NCBI RefSeq assembly: GCF_011397635.1
Contig: NC_064755.1
Coordinates: 17,529,282-17,593,281, forward strand
DNA length: 64,000 bases
Origin: Epinephelus fuscoguttatus
Lineage: Eukaryota; Chordata; Actinopteri; Perciformes; Serranidae
Reading direction: 5' to 3'
In this document: positions 30,574 through 42,367 of the stretch, one piece after another
How positions within the stretch are numbered: position 1 is the stretch's first letter
Layout of the letters: each line of letters begins with the position of its first letter
The notes under the pieces: model-generated
Told to the model about the DNA's origin: nothing
Database searches by the model: none
What the model saw: only the letters and a program-made list of their open reading frames with translations
Made by a program: the position numbers and the translations under genes

Positions 30574-30622
30574 GAATATATATATATACATCTATATATA
30601 TATATAAATATAGATATATAAT
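30574..30622. repeat. TA-dinucleotide palindromic tract
   Basis: Runs of TATATA on both sides of 'catcta' give a self-complementary AT tract within the presumed igf2 3' UTR. Confidence 0.8.
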
Positions 30623-32064
30623 TAGTTTCCAGGGACGTTGTGTTATTTTCCTTTAGTCTGAGCTGTATCTTGCGTAATGAGCCGCCAAGCTTTTTTGTTT
30701 GTTTGTTGAAATACAAATAAGGGCACTGTATAAAGGCATTATTTATTTTGTTATAAAATATATTTGAAAAATTGGTCCAAATAATATACGTAGCACTGAT
30801 GCTCAACTGACGGATTTATTTTGTATGATCTCTGTTTTCCAATTGGAGTTGTAAGGCTTTTTTTTGTAGATGCTTTGTACCAAAAATAATGTCTTTTTTT
30901 TTCTCTCTCTCTTCCTTTCTCGTTTGCCATAGTTACTTTAAATTAATATTTTAACAGCAGCATAGCCTGGATTGCTTAGGCATGTTATGTCACAGAAATA
31001 GGCACATACTCTGAATACGCTGGTCTGCATGGATTTCCGGAAGCCTGTCAGGGGTTATCTGTGAAAAAGGAAAGCATCAATGAGTGACTTTATTGTTGGA
31101 AAAAAATAACTGTTCTACATTGATTGTACTCAAACCCACTATGTTTTGAAGCCACTTTAGTATTGATGGCGGGGGAATGATCAGTCCTTCATTAAATCAT
31201 GTCTTTGTAATTGTGCATGGTGTCCTATGATCTTCTAAGGAGCATCTTGCCTATGTGCTAGTGCCACTGATGTCGTGTTGGTTTTTGGGTCGTGAGGCCA
31301 TAAATGTCCGGTCAGTTGTAGATTTTAGGGTTTAGCTTACATGTGGCTCACACGAGTCATTGTGTCGATGCCTTAACTGGAGGTAATGATGTTGCTATGA
31401 TGCTAGTAACCATCAAAGGTCACTTAAAGGTCATTGTCTATCAAGGAGAGAGCATATCATCGCTCAACACCACACTGTCTATCTGTCTGTCTGTCTATCT
31501 GTCCTTTCCTCTCTGTTTGTTAAAGACAATGCCCCTGATCATTTCGCATCAACATTATGTATCTGTATTTGCATGGCGAGGGGTGGGGAGCGGGGTTGTT
31601 AGCCTGCCATTCACCCCTCCAACAATCTTCCAGTCATCCATCCATTATGCATTTGATGAAGGGCTATCACGCTGAACCATTTCTGAAGCACTCAGGAAAA
31701 AAACAAACAATCTATGCTCTCCAAAGGGAGAAGTGCAGTAGTTGCTGAGTGTCAGTGATAATCGTGTTGTTGAAGGGCAGCTGAGGTTGTTACCCACACC
31801 TGGCCACAATGATACAGCTCTCTGTGACAAACCACTGAAGCCCATGTCAGATACAAGGTCATTCTGTGCCACATCATAGTTTCTTTCTCTATTCTGTCAT
31901 GCATCACCCATGAAATGGAGACTTAATGGATACTCGCCCTGCTGTGGTGAAGAGTCAAGCCAATACTTTATATCTTCTTTCTGTCAGAGAGATCTCAATT
32001 GTCAAGGCTGCGTCCTGTCTCTAATTATATTCTACTTCAGTTGTGCAACAAAGCAGGCAGTGCA

Positions 32065-32114
32065 ATTATTATTATTATTATATTATTATTATTATTGATA
32101 ATATTATTATTATA
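32065..32114. repeat. (ATT)n microsatellite, interrupted
   Basis: Imperfect ATT/TTA trinucleotide repeat of about 50 nt near the presumed end of the igf2 3' UTR. Confidence 0.9.
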
Positions 32115-32400
32115 TTTTCTATTTTATTCTATATTTTCCTGCTAGGACTGCATTCATTCACTATTGTAATGTTCAAACAGGCTACTCTAGTGTTCTTATG
32201 AATGGCGTGAAAGACAACCACTTCTTTTCGCTGAATATGAAGAGATACCTTGCCGAGCAATGGCAACTTTTTCTGTGTCAGTAGCTCACTCAGCCTGTGT
32301 GTATTTTATTGATTTAACCTCTGCACGCTAGAACGTCCGAAATGCACAATTCATGTACTTTCATTTTTAATATCAATAAAAAAAACATTTTATCAAACAT

Positions 32401-33636
32401 ACGATGTCTAAAAGATTTGTTCAGTGTGCTTTTGCCTGTCTTGCGGCGCCTGTTCACACTTTTCGGTGTGTTGAGCTTGAGAGCCATTTTTGAAATCTTT
32501 TTATATCAATTAATCCTTCTGTACCCTGTAAATGATTTATTAAGGCCTTGCAGAGAATCTCCAGCTGCTTTTAGCACCCTCTCTCTTCCTCTCACCCACC
32601 CTCCCCCCTCTCCCTTCTCATTTCTCTCCCTCTCTCCATCTCTTGAGTCCATGTCTGTTCCTGTCCGTCTGTCTCTGTCAGTCTGTCTCCTGCTCTGTGA
32701 TAGGGCACAGTGTGCCAAAGTGGAAATCAGCACTCATAGAGTGGCGAGCAGGCTGGCCACAACTCCTCAGTCCTTCCTCTGCTGCATGCCACACTAAACC
32801 TGACCTGTTCTCACTGCCTCTGACACACCCATGCGTACATCCATCCCTCCATCCTCCAGCGGCTTGCTAACTACTGGAGCAAGCTCCACTTCAGTGGCTA
32901 AGTTTAGTAACCAACATGTCTCAAATTATCACATGCATATTCTGAAAATGGCACGACCTTTCATTGTTGACATGCATGCACATACCCACCCATGGGAAGT
33001 CTGTTACCGGGCAGATTTACAGTATAGTATCTTTGTTCCCAGAATGGAACTGTTTCGGGCACTGGGGTTATCTTGGTGCAGCAGAGTTGCTACTGAAGCT
33101 CTCTTCTCTGTTTTCAGTTGGCATCAAAGAGTTTGAACTGAACAACCAGGAGAGGCAGAAATGTCTTTTCTTCTTTGGCGTTAGCGCAGAGTTCTGTCTT
33201 GCAGTGATGAGATGCACATGTGTGGCTTCTGGGAAAGTGGAGGAGCTGGTCGGCTGTCATAGAGCTCGCGTTCTGTGTTTTATGGACATAAATCGCTCAA
33301 TTAAATCACCTTTGCCTGTCTCATGAAACCTTATTGCCCTACTAAGAAGCCCGTCCCCCTGCAAAAAGAGGGAAAAACACTCAGCTGGAAGTGCATGCTG
33401 TCAAAAATAGTTCATTTCTGAAGGATGGCTAGAGGCTGCGCAAGTTCACACACAATTATGCACATATTGGACTGGCATGCAAACACTTGCAAATCTTCAC
33501 GTACTTTCACCTCTTTCAGCGAGTGCACCATTACTCAGTTCCCTTTATTGATACATGCATTATTAGTGCGGTGTTTCTAAAGTGTCGTTCCCAATAAAAC
33601 ACTTTGCTCTCACTGACGTTTTTTTAACCTACTGGC

Positions 33637-33699
<63 letters not shown>

Positions 33700-34520
33700 C
33701 TCAAGCAGCCGCTCTGGGACTGAGCCTGTTCCCTGCAGGTGTTTATACATAATCTCTAGAGCTTGGTAATGAGATCAGGGACTCTCTGGTCCCCAGGGCT
33801 CATCACGTCACCTCTGTGCCTGACGGGGCAGCGTCTGGCACAACATAAGTCAACCAAAACAAGCCAAACCGGGCCACAGTGTGCCAAGACATGTACTTGT
33901 TCTCCCTGATGATTGAGATTGAAGGTTAGATCTTGTCAAGAGGTGTGGCATAGTCTAAAAAAGTCATTGTGGCAAGACAGGAGGAAATTATTTTCTCATT
34001 AACTATCTGGATTACAGTGTATTAAAGGTTAAGTTGTGCAGAAACCTTAACAAAACTGATGTACGTGGAAGGCTGAAAAGTATTTTATTCTGGTGTTGAA
34101 GGTATGTATATAATTTGGGTAGGTGCATTTTTAACTTGTTGTCAAATTTAAATTTACATCTGCATCTAAATGTGGAACCTGGGCATAAAATCACTATGAC
34201 ATTATCCTAAATAAGTAAACAATAGAAAGAGCGCAGAAATGCCACCTCAACCTAAACTGGTGGAGCCAAATAAACCATAAACCCAAACCCACGCATCCAT
34301 CCCCATCAGAGAGGCCTCCTGAACTGTGGAGCGGAGTGTAGATGTGGGTGGCACAACTCTCCCAGGCCTGACATTGGAAACTGCCAAAGAGCACACTAGA
34401 GTTAGTTGTGGTTGGCCGGATGCACGGGATGCATGTAAGGCCAGGCCAACTATTGAGGCACAGGGTTTGGCAAGCCCAGACCATCACAGCCCAGCGTGGC
34501 CACACAGGCCAATTAAGACA
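32401..34520. other. Intergenic DNA downstream of igf2, no gene seen
   Basis: Pyrimidine-rich block at about 32570-32700 and a 60-nt TG tract at 33639-33698. No exon with splice sites or domain wording was found on either strand. H19 or the downstream mammalian neighbour MRPL23 cannot be recognised here. Confidence 0.5.
33639..33698. repeat. (GT)30 microsatellite
   Basis: Uninterrupted 60-nt GT repeat. Confidence 0.97.
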
Positions 34521-34522
34521 GG

Positions 34523-34766
34523 CCTTCTCCTCTCCTTTCTTCTCCTCCCCTCCTCTGTGTCTCTCTCATCTCTCCCTCTCTCTTTATCTCTCACTTTCTC
34601 TCTTGTACTCCCTCTCTCTTTCTTCCAATCCTCACAAAGCGTGCTCACACATTCCTCTTTTCCCACTTTGCCTCTCTAATTGCTGTGGACTGAAAAGAGG
34701 GATGGAGAGAGGGGAATGAGATTGAGAGAAAGAGACAGAGAGAGGGAGAATCAGAGGGAAAGGGGG
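34523..34766. repeat. Polypyrimidine block followed by polypurine block
   Basis: 34523-34630 is almost entirely C/T (TCTC/CTCC wording) and 34691-34766 almost entirely A/G (GAGA/GGGA wording), separated by about 60 mixed bases. The blocks are mutually complementary in character, so a long imperfect stem is possible in single strands. Confidence 0.8.
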
Positions 34767-36133
34767 TCATACCACAGAATCTCTATGGCCAGGACAAACT
34801 GTACTGGCCCCCTGGAATAGTCAAAACTCCTGTGTGTGGTGTGTATGGGCTCGAGCATCCAGCACGCTCTCTCTGTCTCTCGTTAATTGCACCGAATTTC
34901 CTCAAATGAACCTAATTTCATAATACGAAATATAATTCAATCTACATCCTTGCATGGGCTCTGAGGTGGTTACAGCAAAGCCAGAGTATAAAGAGGGGAT
35001 TGTGTTTCTTCAGTGCCCCACAAAACTATCTAATTGTTGATTCCTAATCAACCAGGAGCTGCGAGGAGGCTCTCCTAATTATGTAACCGTAGGTTCTAAC
35101 ATACGAAGTGGAAGTTTTCGTGGATTTTGTACAAACAGTGTGAGAGGAGGAAATGAGGGCTGGAGGTATTGGATTATTTTCTATGTTTATTTGTTTATAT
35201 GGCTGAAGTTGTCATGATCATAACTCTTGAATTCTATTTGTATCACAGTTTATGATGTGCAAAATACAAGACCTGACTTTAAGAGTATAACGATGAGACA
35301 AAACAAACTATTTGGGCACACAAAAACAACTGCACAATGCCAGTGTTTGTCTTTGGTCTGTGTCTGATTGTCTCCTAAAAAGCATGCGAAGGATCCATAC
35401 CGCCCACTCACACACTAAACATGGAGCACTTTGGATGCTACATTTGTAGAGTTTTGCAATTTTGAGGCTTTTGGTGTCTTTGTCAACACACCAGTGAAAG
35501 GTCAGGGATGTCAGAGACAGCGGAGTGATGTGGATGCGACAAAGACTGTATTCTGAACATGGGAAATGAGGTGGTTAAGCCATACAAAATCATAACAAAG
35601 GGGGAAGTGGTTTCCAGTGTGGTCACTGGGTCATTGAATGACAATTTCCTCTTACTGGAAAACAAGGGGGTCACAGCTTGACACTGAAATATACTCTGTG
35701 TGTGGTGCAGAGACTGCCTGGGCTATACTTATTCGCAGGGGTCAAATGTTACACTCTGCGGCGGCTCAGTTTTACAACTATCAACATTCTCTTCCAAAAT
35801 AAGAATTAAAACATCAGCCCTCGCTAAATGCATTTCCCAACAGAGGTTATCTTTTTCGCTTTTTGCTTTTTTCTGAAATATTCATGCACTTGTGAAAAGC
35901 CTAAATTTAATTTAAGGTGTTGCAGGAAGAGTGAAGTGGGTGGTAGTAAATGTTTAAAAGCAGAACGCTGCACTTAATTAAACAAGGAGGTCAGCATCTT
36001 GTAACGTTTAAGGTTTCTGAGTTTTTCACGTTAACATTATCCAGGTGTGTCCTTACTTCACTCTATCAGGGCATTCATCATTGTTGCACGTCAGTGTCAC
36101 TATGTGGAGGTCATCGGGGCACTACGTGTGACT

Positions 36134-36136
<3 letters not shown>

Positions 36137-36212
<76 letters not shown>
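36137..36212. repeat. (CA)38 microsatellite
   Basis: Uninterrupted 76-nt CA repeat, the longest perfect dinucleotide tract I saw in the window. Confidence 0.97.
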
Positions 36213-36214
<2 letters not shown>

Positions 36215-36929
36215 CACTGCCTTCCTGCCATGATCCATTAGGCACATTAGAAGCGAAGGGTGCAAAACTGTGGCAGATAGATGATTCTGCTGGATATGCA
36301 ACACGCTGTTGTTAATGGGAAAACTTAAAAAAAGAATTGGAACTTTCAAACCAAAGGCAGACAATCAGTGATGCTGGCACTTGTTGTGGTGGTAAAGCAG
36401 GCTGCACAATAACCAGGGACACTCCCCTCTATGTTTGAACAACATATAATTACAGATCAGGATAGGAGAGCCCATTCTGAGGGGAAAATAGCAATCTCTC
36501 TTAATTACAAGGCAGGCTGTGATCCATACCTATCCGTCACTTCAAATAACTCTGTTGGATGACTCTCTGTTGGAGTGGCTGGCAATATTATTTCTGTTCA
36601 GGTAGAGATAAACAACACAAGCAGCGCTGAAAGGGCCATCGGCTAAACTCAGATCCACAGACTGACAACTGTGAATTCAGCAGGAAAAAATTCTGTTCAC
36701 AAGATCTGTGGTTTTTGAAGTTGCTAAATCTTAAACTATAAAAACTGTTTTAAAAGAAAACAAAACATGGAAGCAACCACCTCCGCTAACTTCTGCATGT
36801 TTTTCCATTTTCATAAACCCCACACGGATCCCTGCGGATGTTATTATGTGCTTTTGAATGACAAGTGTTGAGTTGGACTTTTGTGCAACAGTTGAGCGGG
36901 TGCCAGCGTGTGTGTCCAGCTGTCATGCT

Positions 36930-36931
<2 letters not shown>

Positions 36932-36961
<30 letters not shown>
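36932..36961. repeat. (CA)15 microsatellite
   Basis: Perfect CA repeat of 30 nt. Confidence 0.95.
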
Positions 36962-36965
<4 letters not shown>

Positions 36966-37641
36966 CAAGTCTTCGGTCTCCAGTGAACACTGTCAGCATA
37001 CAGCTATGGTGGAGGTTCCTCTCTCTCCAGCCAGATGAGCATTCTAGTTATCTTCCCCACATAAACAAGATAAGCTCCATTTCTTTGGCCCTCGCCAGGG
37101 CCCAGGGGTTACAGAGTTCTTTCCTTCTATCGCTCTCTTTCTCTTCCTCTCCTTGACCTTTTTCCTCCTTGTTTTTTCTCTGTAACTTCTGTTTTCTGTG
37201 TTAACATTTCTGCAGGATTTGGAAACTTCTTTAGAAATCTCCTGGCTCGTCATAAAACTATCATCCGTGAATGCATTTACACAATACCTTAGTCAATTCA
37301 CAAAGAAAATGTCATAACTGCATTTCACCCAAACTGTGAACTGTTTCTAAGAATGACAGACATTTCAGATATTGTCCTAGCCCACGCAGATGCACACTCA
37401 CACACTCAGACAAAAACACGTCAGAAGAGTGCAAATATTTGTGAGGAAATTGCTCGAGAAGGACATTGCAACTGTGCCATTTGGCTGCCCCAAACCATTG
37501 TCTGTTGAGACTTGCCATGGAAGCTGGCAGCAGTTGTTTGTGTCTGCTGTGCCATCCTTCAGCCCAAGACTGTCAATTTCATTCTCATGCTTCAGTAATG
37601 CGGATGGGAACGTGTCCAGAAATGCCACAACTGAAAGACTA

Positions 37642-37644
<3 letters not shown>

Positions 37645-37673
<29 letters not shown>
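37645..37673. repeat. (TG)n microsatellite
   Basis: TG repeat of about 29 nt. Confidence 0.95.
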
Positions 37674-37675
<2 letters not shown>

Positions 37676-39560
37676 CTTAAATATAATGGCAGTGCCACCA
37701 GTCTGGCACACAAGTGATGACAAAGGTTTCTCTGTGAAAACCCACACATATACCCACACGTACACAAACATAAACAAACAGTCATGTATACACAAACATA
37801 CATGAAAGCACACATGCATACATTAAGACATGCATGCGCATTTACACACATTTAAATGTGAACGCACACACACTCACACAAACACACACACACACATTTG
37901 TGTTCACGGAGCCCTGCTAATGATGGGTGGCAGTATGATGTTTGTGTGTGTTCCAAAAGAATTGGCATTACTACTTGGGCCAAATCAGCAGCCAACAGCA
38001 GCAGGCTATTAACAAAACTGTTTCTTTGTTTGCTTTTTTCCTGTTTTTTTCTTGAGAGGCGCCAAGCAATTAATGGTCTGCCTATGGGAGACCAGTAAAC
38101 TGTGCCACAGTGAAGAACATATGCACAATGATGCAAGACATGGTGGAAAAGAATAGATGATATTATGACTGGCCAGCATCCATCATTCTGATCTTTACTG
38201 CGGGATGGATGAAAGAAAAAGAGGCCAGCTGACATCCAAAAGCCTCCAAGCACGTACAAGGATGAGAAACTCTGTATGTGTGCGTTTCTGTGTGTGCGTG
38301 TGTGTGTGTGTTTGTGTGGTGGGAGGTAGGATTACCATGTTGAATAATCCCTTTTAACACGTGATTTTAAAAAAAGAGGCAACTTGGATCGGACAGTTTG
38401 TTACTTCTTTCTCAGGAAAAGAGTGATTTTTTTTATCCTAACGGTGCAAGATAAGGTTTTCAAGGTCAAATAAAATAAGTAAAAATGCCAAAGAGGGAGA
38501 AAAACGTGATTCGTCCCTGACAGTAAGGTGGTAAAACCACATTGTAATGTAAACAACTTATGTTGAAGGCTTTTTATCTGCCGTTACAGAGCTGATAAGC
38601 GTTATAGATACAGAGAGCAGGAAGGAAAGAATACTGATACTGAAAGAATTTTGATATTTTATTGCTCTCTCAACTTGAACAAGTCTCCCACATGCCAATG
38701 ATATTAACTTGCTGTAAACTGTTATTATTTAATTCATTTGGGCTTTTTGTTCAGCATTAAATCTACCTTACTCTGAATAAGAGTGTCTCCCATTTGAAGC
38801 TATGGTCTTAAAGATGAATTTATATTTTGTCATTATGTGAGCACTGGACACTTTAAGCACAATAAATGTGAAATTGGAGTTTGAACAATGTGTCTGTGTG
38901 TCATTTTTTTCTTTTGGATTTTGGTTTCTCTTGCGTATGTATGAGTGCAGTGTGGCTCGTGCGTCTCTATGCCTGCCCTCCTTGGAACTGCCCACATTGC
39001 ATGAGTGAGCACTGAGGGTTAACGGCACGCGGCCAGCGACCTCACAGCTCACCAGTCCATGGTTCAATATTTACACCTGCTCTGCCCAATAGTACAAAAA
39101 GCACTTCCACCGGCTGTCGCGTGGAGAAAAGCAAAGAGATGGGATGAGATAAATGGGGCAAGTGTGCAATGAGGATGGCCCTGATTAATGTTCAGCCAGA
39201 TAATGCTGAATTAGAGGATATGACTGAGCCATAAAAGTGACAGAAAGTCAGATAATGTTGTGGATTTACGGTCCGTCAGTGGTACTGAGTACATAAGCTC
39301 ATGTGATTTTTAGATAAGTTTTGTTGTTTCGACACTGACACTCCTGTCACAATATTCTGATAAAAGTACATGAGGTAGATAATCACGTCCCTCCTTCTCT
39401 TTCTACTGATTCTAATGGAATTCCTTAGAATCTACCACCGCATGCTGAAAACAACCAATCAAAGCCAAGGAGTCTGACAGCTGTCAGTCATGTCAGTTGA
39501 TGCTCATGTGCATTCAAACTGCTAAAGTAGGGAATGATTAAATATGAATCAAGTGGTTCA

Positions 39561-40340
39561 AGGGGCTGGAGTCTATCCCAGCTGCAATTGGGCGAGAGGC
39601 GAGGTACACCCTGGACAGGTCACCAGACTATTACAGGGCAAACACTTAGGACACATTCACACTAGTGCTATTTGGTCCACTTTAAACGAACCCTGGGAAA
39701 ACTGGGGGTCTTGGTTCACTTGGAAGTGAATCCTGGTGCAGTTCGCTTTCAGTGGGAAATGTCAAAGAGAGGAAGTGACGTAGAGCACAGTGCATTTTGG
39801 GTAGAAAAAAAAAACAAAGCCAACAGCGCAAACTGGGAGAAGCAGAGGTAAGAAAAAAAATAAGAAAAAGTTGGAAAATGTCTCGTAGGCAGACATGGAA
39901 TAGTAAGGAGGTGCAGAGGACTATATATCGCAATTGCTTGTCAGTGGTCGTTTTGGGCAATACGAGCAGCTGTTGTAACTGCATGACATTGTCTAGGTGG
40001 TTTGGTCCACGTTAAAAAGTGCAGTGTGAAGGTGAACCGAACCAAATGAAGGTGTGAAATTTTTTGGCATTCGCCGCCCAATCGCACCGAGTCCCGCAGA
40101 CTATCCTGGTGTGAATGTGCCCATGGAGACAGACAACCATTCACACCCGTGGGCAATTTAGAGTCACCAACTGACCTAGTCCGCATGTCCCCCGGATTGT
40201 GGGAGGAAGCCAGAGTACCCAAAAAAAACCCACGCTGACAAAGGGAGAACATGCAAACTCCACACAGAAGAGCTCCCCACCTTGAGGTTCAATCCAGAAA
40301 CCCTCTTTCTGTGAGGCAACAATGCTAATTATAGCTGCTG
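39561..40340 (+). mobile_element. Fish LINE-type 3' fragment split by a MITE
   Basis: 39561-39648 ('ggggctggagtctatccca', 'accctggacaggtcacc') and 40123-40340 ('gagacagacaaccattcac', 'gggcaatttagagtcacc', 'gagaacatgcaaactccac') are consecutive parts of a very common fish interspersed sequence that I recognise from memory, probably a non-LTR retrotransposon tail. They are separated by the insertion at 39649-40122. Confidence 0.65.
39649..40122. mobile_element. MITE nested in the LINE fragment
   Basis: The ends GGACACATTCACAC (39649-39662) and, inverted, GTGTGAATGTGCCC (40109-40122) form 14-bp inverted repeats with one mismatch. The 474-bp interior is non-coding. The flanking LINE halves join sensibly when it is removed. 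No target duplication was resolved, so its superfamily is open. Confidence 0.65.
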
Positions 40341-40837
40341 CGCAGCAATGGTCGGGGCCGGGCAATTTTAGGCAAAATTAGGCAATTCTGAGCAACACAC
40401 ACACTAAAACAAAGCATATCACAGCATAGAAGTTACATCATATAATTATGGCATGCCCTTCAAATTGTGGATGAGTGGCTGAAGTGATCAGACTCATAAT
40501 ATGCAAAGGAAAGAAAAAACTCAAGAACAAGAAAGTAAGAATAACATTAACTGCTAGCAATTATGAACAAACTGGCCTCATCTAGCTTAAAGCTAAACAT
40601 TATCCATGCTGACAAAGATGAAAAAAAATTTTAAAATGTAAAAGTAGCTGTTGGATAGACTCTGCATATTGACTGATAGCTAAGCCAAATGAACAGGGAA
40701 AAGTGTTGATAAAGAGTATTTGTCTCTCCGTGAAACTACCTGGATCATAATTATTTTAACCTTAGAAGTCTCTGATCCACATAGCATGATACCTGAACAT
40801 AGGACTTTCACATTAGAATGTTTGATCTGCTTTAGCT

Positions 40838-40905
40838 GAGGCTTGAACTCACAACTGCTGACAGTGAGGACTGTCTTCTAGCTCACTGAACTAATTGGCA
40901 AGTGA
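40838..40905 (-). repeat. tRNA-like module (SINE-type), copy 1
   Basis: Read on the minus strand it has an A-box-like TAGTTCAGTGAGCT and a B-box-like GAGTTCAAGCC at roughly tRNA spacing. A copy with the same layout lies at 41184-41252. No acceptor-stem pairing is evident, so it is a tRNA-derived repeat and not a tRNA gene. Confidence 0.4.
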
Positions 40906-41183
40906 CAGTTCATGTGTGGCTTCACAAACTGACTAAGCCAAGCATCAGGGTGTCAGACAGTAGCCATCCATGCCATGGAAAAGCAAATTTCAAAGTGAAA
41001 GTTCCAAAGCTGTAGCACATATGGTTGATTTGTTATGAATTTTCAAAGTTTTGAAATTTAGAGGCTTGCTGTAGCGCCACCATCAGGACTATTGTCTTGT
41101 GTTTCCAGTTGAGAACATCTGGCATGGGACTGGACCTTTATGAAAAGTTTGGGTAGATTTCTCATATGGAAATGTTGCACAAG

Positions 41184-41252
41184 CTGAGGCTTGAGCTCAC
41201 AATCTTCAACACCAAGAACCAGCCTCTATCTCACTGAGCTAATTGGCAAAAC
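41184..41252 (-). repeat. tRNA-like module (SINE-type), copy 2
   Basis: Minus-strand A-box-like TAGCTCAGTGAGAT and B-box-like GAGCTCAAGCC match copy 1 at 40838-40905. It is part of the duplicated module A. Confidence 0.4.
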
Positions 41253-42202
41253 AGAAATGTCAAATGTAGCTTCACAAACTGACTAAGCCAGTCACCTGTG
41301 TGCAAGGCAGCAGCTGTTAGTGTGTAAAGGCAGATTTCAAACGGCTGTCAAAAATTCAGTTATTAAGACAAAAATCCGAAAATAAACAAATTGCATCTAG
41401 ATGTTGCATGGAGCATGGAGATGTTGGTAATTTGTTTTTAACAATGATTTATTGGCTCCATAAGTGAAAAACTGATGTTTAAAAATACCATTTTTGCATT
41501 GACTTCAATTGTTCGCATGAGAGCAAAATTCAAAATGCTGTTAAAAATTCAGTTTTTGAGATAAAATTCTGATATTTTCCAAACATCATCTACCATGACT
41601 TCAAAATTTTGTCATTTTTTAATGAACATTGAAAATGTATTTAGGAAGAATTTGCAAGTTTATGTTTACAGTACCGTTTACAGTCAAACATTTTGATTCA
41701 CTGTAGGCTCAATTTTCGATAAATCAAAAATCTGTGTGGATCGTTTGTGTAGGACAGTCTGAAGATGCTCTGTAGCAAGTTTGGTGTCAACTGAGCAAAA
41801 ATTGTGGGAGGAGATAGGTTTAATAAGTTTTACAGTTTTTGAAAAAAAAAACAGAGTGATGGACTTCATAATTTGCAATAGGTTTAAATGTACAAAAGTT
41901 TATTCGGTATTGGGGCTACATTTTGGTGAAAGTTGCAAATCTGTAGCACATATGGTTGATTTGTTGTGAATTTTCAAAATTTTGAACTTTAGAGGCTTGC
42001 TGTAGCGCCACCATCAGGACTATTGGCCTGTTTATAGCAGCTGAGGCAATCTGGCATGAGACTGGACCTTCGTGCAAAGTTTGGTGATTTTTCGCGCATG
42101 GGAAGTATGTTTTCCTCGGAAGAAGAAGAAGAACATGCAGCAAAACAATAGGATCCTGGCAGTTTAGGCTACCCGGCCCCTAATGACTGCGCCACTGTGC
42201 CT

Positions 42203-42367
42203 CCTATTTCCAGGAACATATTTTAGTGTACTGTTTAGCTGTAAAATGAGAAAGTTCGTGACCTGACTGCCATGTTGGAAACAGTCAGCCAAAGCACCAA
42301 GCACTGCCTACTGGCCGGACCAACTTTCTTACAGTACTCTAAAATATGTTTCCGAGAACATTTGAGT
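42203..42367. repeat. Inverted repeat element
   Basis: GGAACATATTTTAGTGTACTGT (42213-42234) pairs with 42331-42353 (two differences), and outer CCTATT/AATAGG words extend the arms. The loop is about 96 bp. It is followed at 42451-42510 by 'gtgattgacatgattgaca' wording also present at 49672-49700, so the surrounding DNA belongs to a dispersed family. Confidence 0.6.

Larger units (their letters stand above)
29063..32400 (+). other. igf2: Probable igf2 3' UTR, about 3.3 kb
   Basis: After the stop at 29060-29062 no canonical AATAAA occurs until 32375-32380, which is followed by a T/G-rich element ('ttgttcagtgtgc'). Earlier variant signals ATTAAA lie at 29901 and 31191 and could give shorter transcripts. 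The interval is free of transposon remnants, in contrast to flanking DNA, and has long T-rich stretches and an AT-dinucleotide palindrome at 30574-30622. The 3' end is inferred, not shown. Confidence 0.4.
34767..39540. other. Intergenic DNA with CA/TG tracts and candidate noncoding elements
   Basis: No gene was seen. 34880-35110, 36440-36620 and 37940-38130 are non-repetitive, rich in homeodomain-like TAATTA/ATTAA cores and free of transposon wording, so they are candidates for conserved noncoding elements. CA/TG tracts are at 36137-36212, 36932-36961 and 37645-37673, and CA-rich degenerate DNA at 37740-37895. The long THTHTH or CVCVCV frames here are microsatellite translations. Confidence 0.45.
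40820..42185. repeat. Composite repeat with duplicated modules
   Basis: Two modules each occur twice. Module A ('aggcttga.ctcaca', 'agctcactga.ctaattggc', 'cttcacaaactgactaagcc') is at about 40838-40970 and 41180-41315. Module B ('tgtagcacatatggttgat', 'gcttgctgtagcgccacc', 'catcaggactattg') is at about 41010-41170 and 41942-42105. The second B copy ends in GAAGAAGAAGAA. The gap 41330-41930 is AT-rich with short 'aaaattcagtt' repeats. It is probably an interspersed element with internal duplications; class unknown. Confidence 0.65.

Noticed and set aside
35950..36364. Frames encoding poly-His-Thr or poly-Cys-Val
   Set aside because: Translations of the CA microsatellite at 36137-36212; the same applies to frames at 37.4-38.2, 47.9-48.3 and 53.5-53.9 kb.
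41071..41087. CTCF-like 'gcgccaccatcagg' words (also near 42004)
   Set aside because: Three or more mismatches to the CTCF core, and the word belongs to a repeat module.
40838..41252. tRNA genes on the minus strand
   Set aside because: The boxes are only tRNA-like, acceptor stems do not pair and the unit is duplicated within a repeat.
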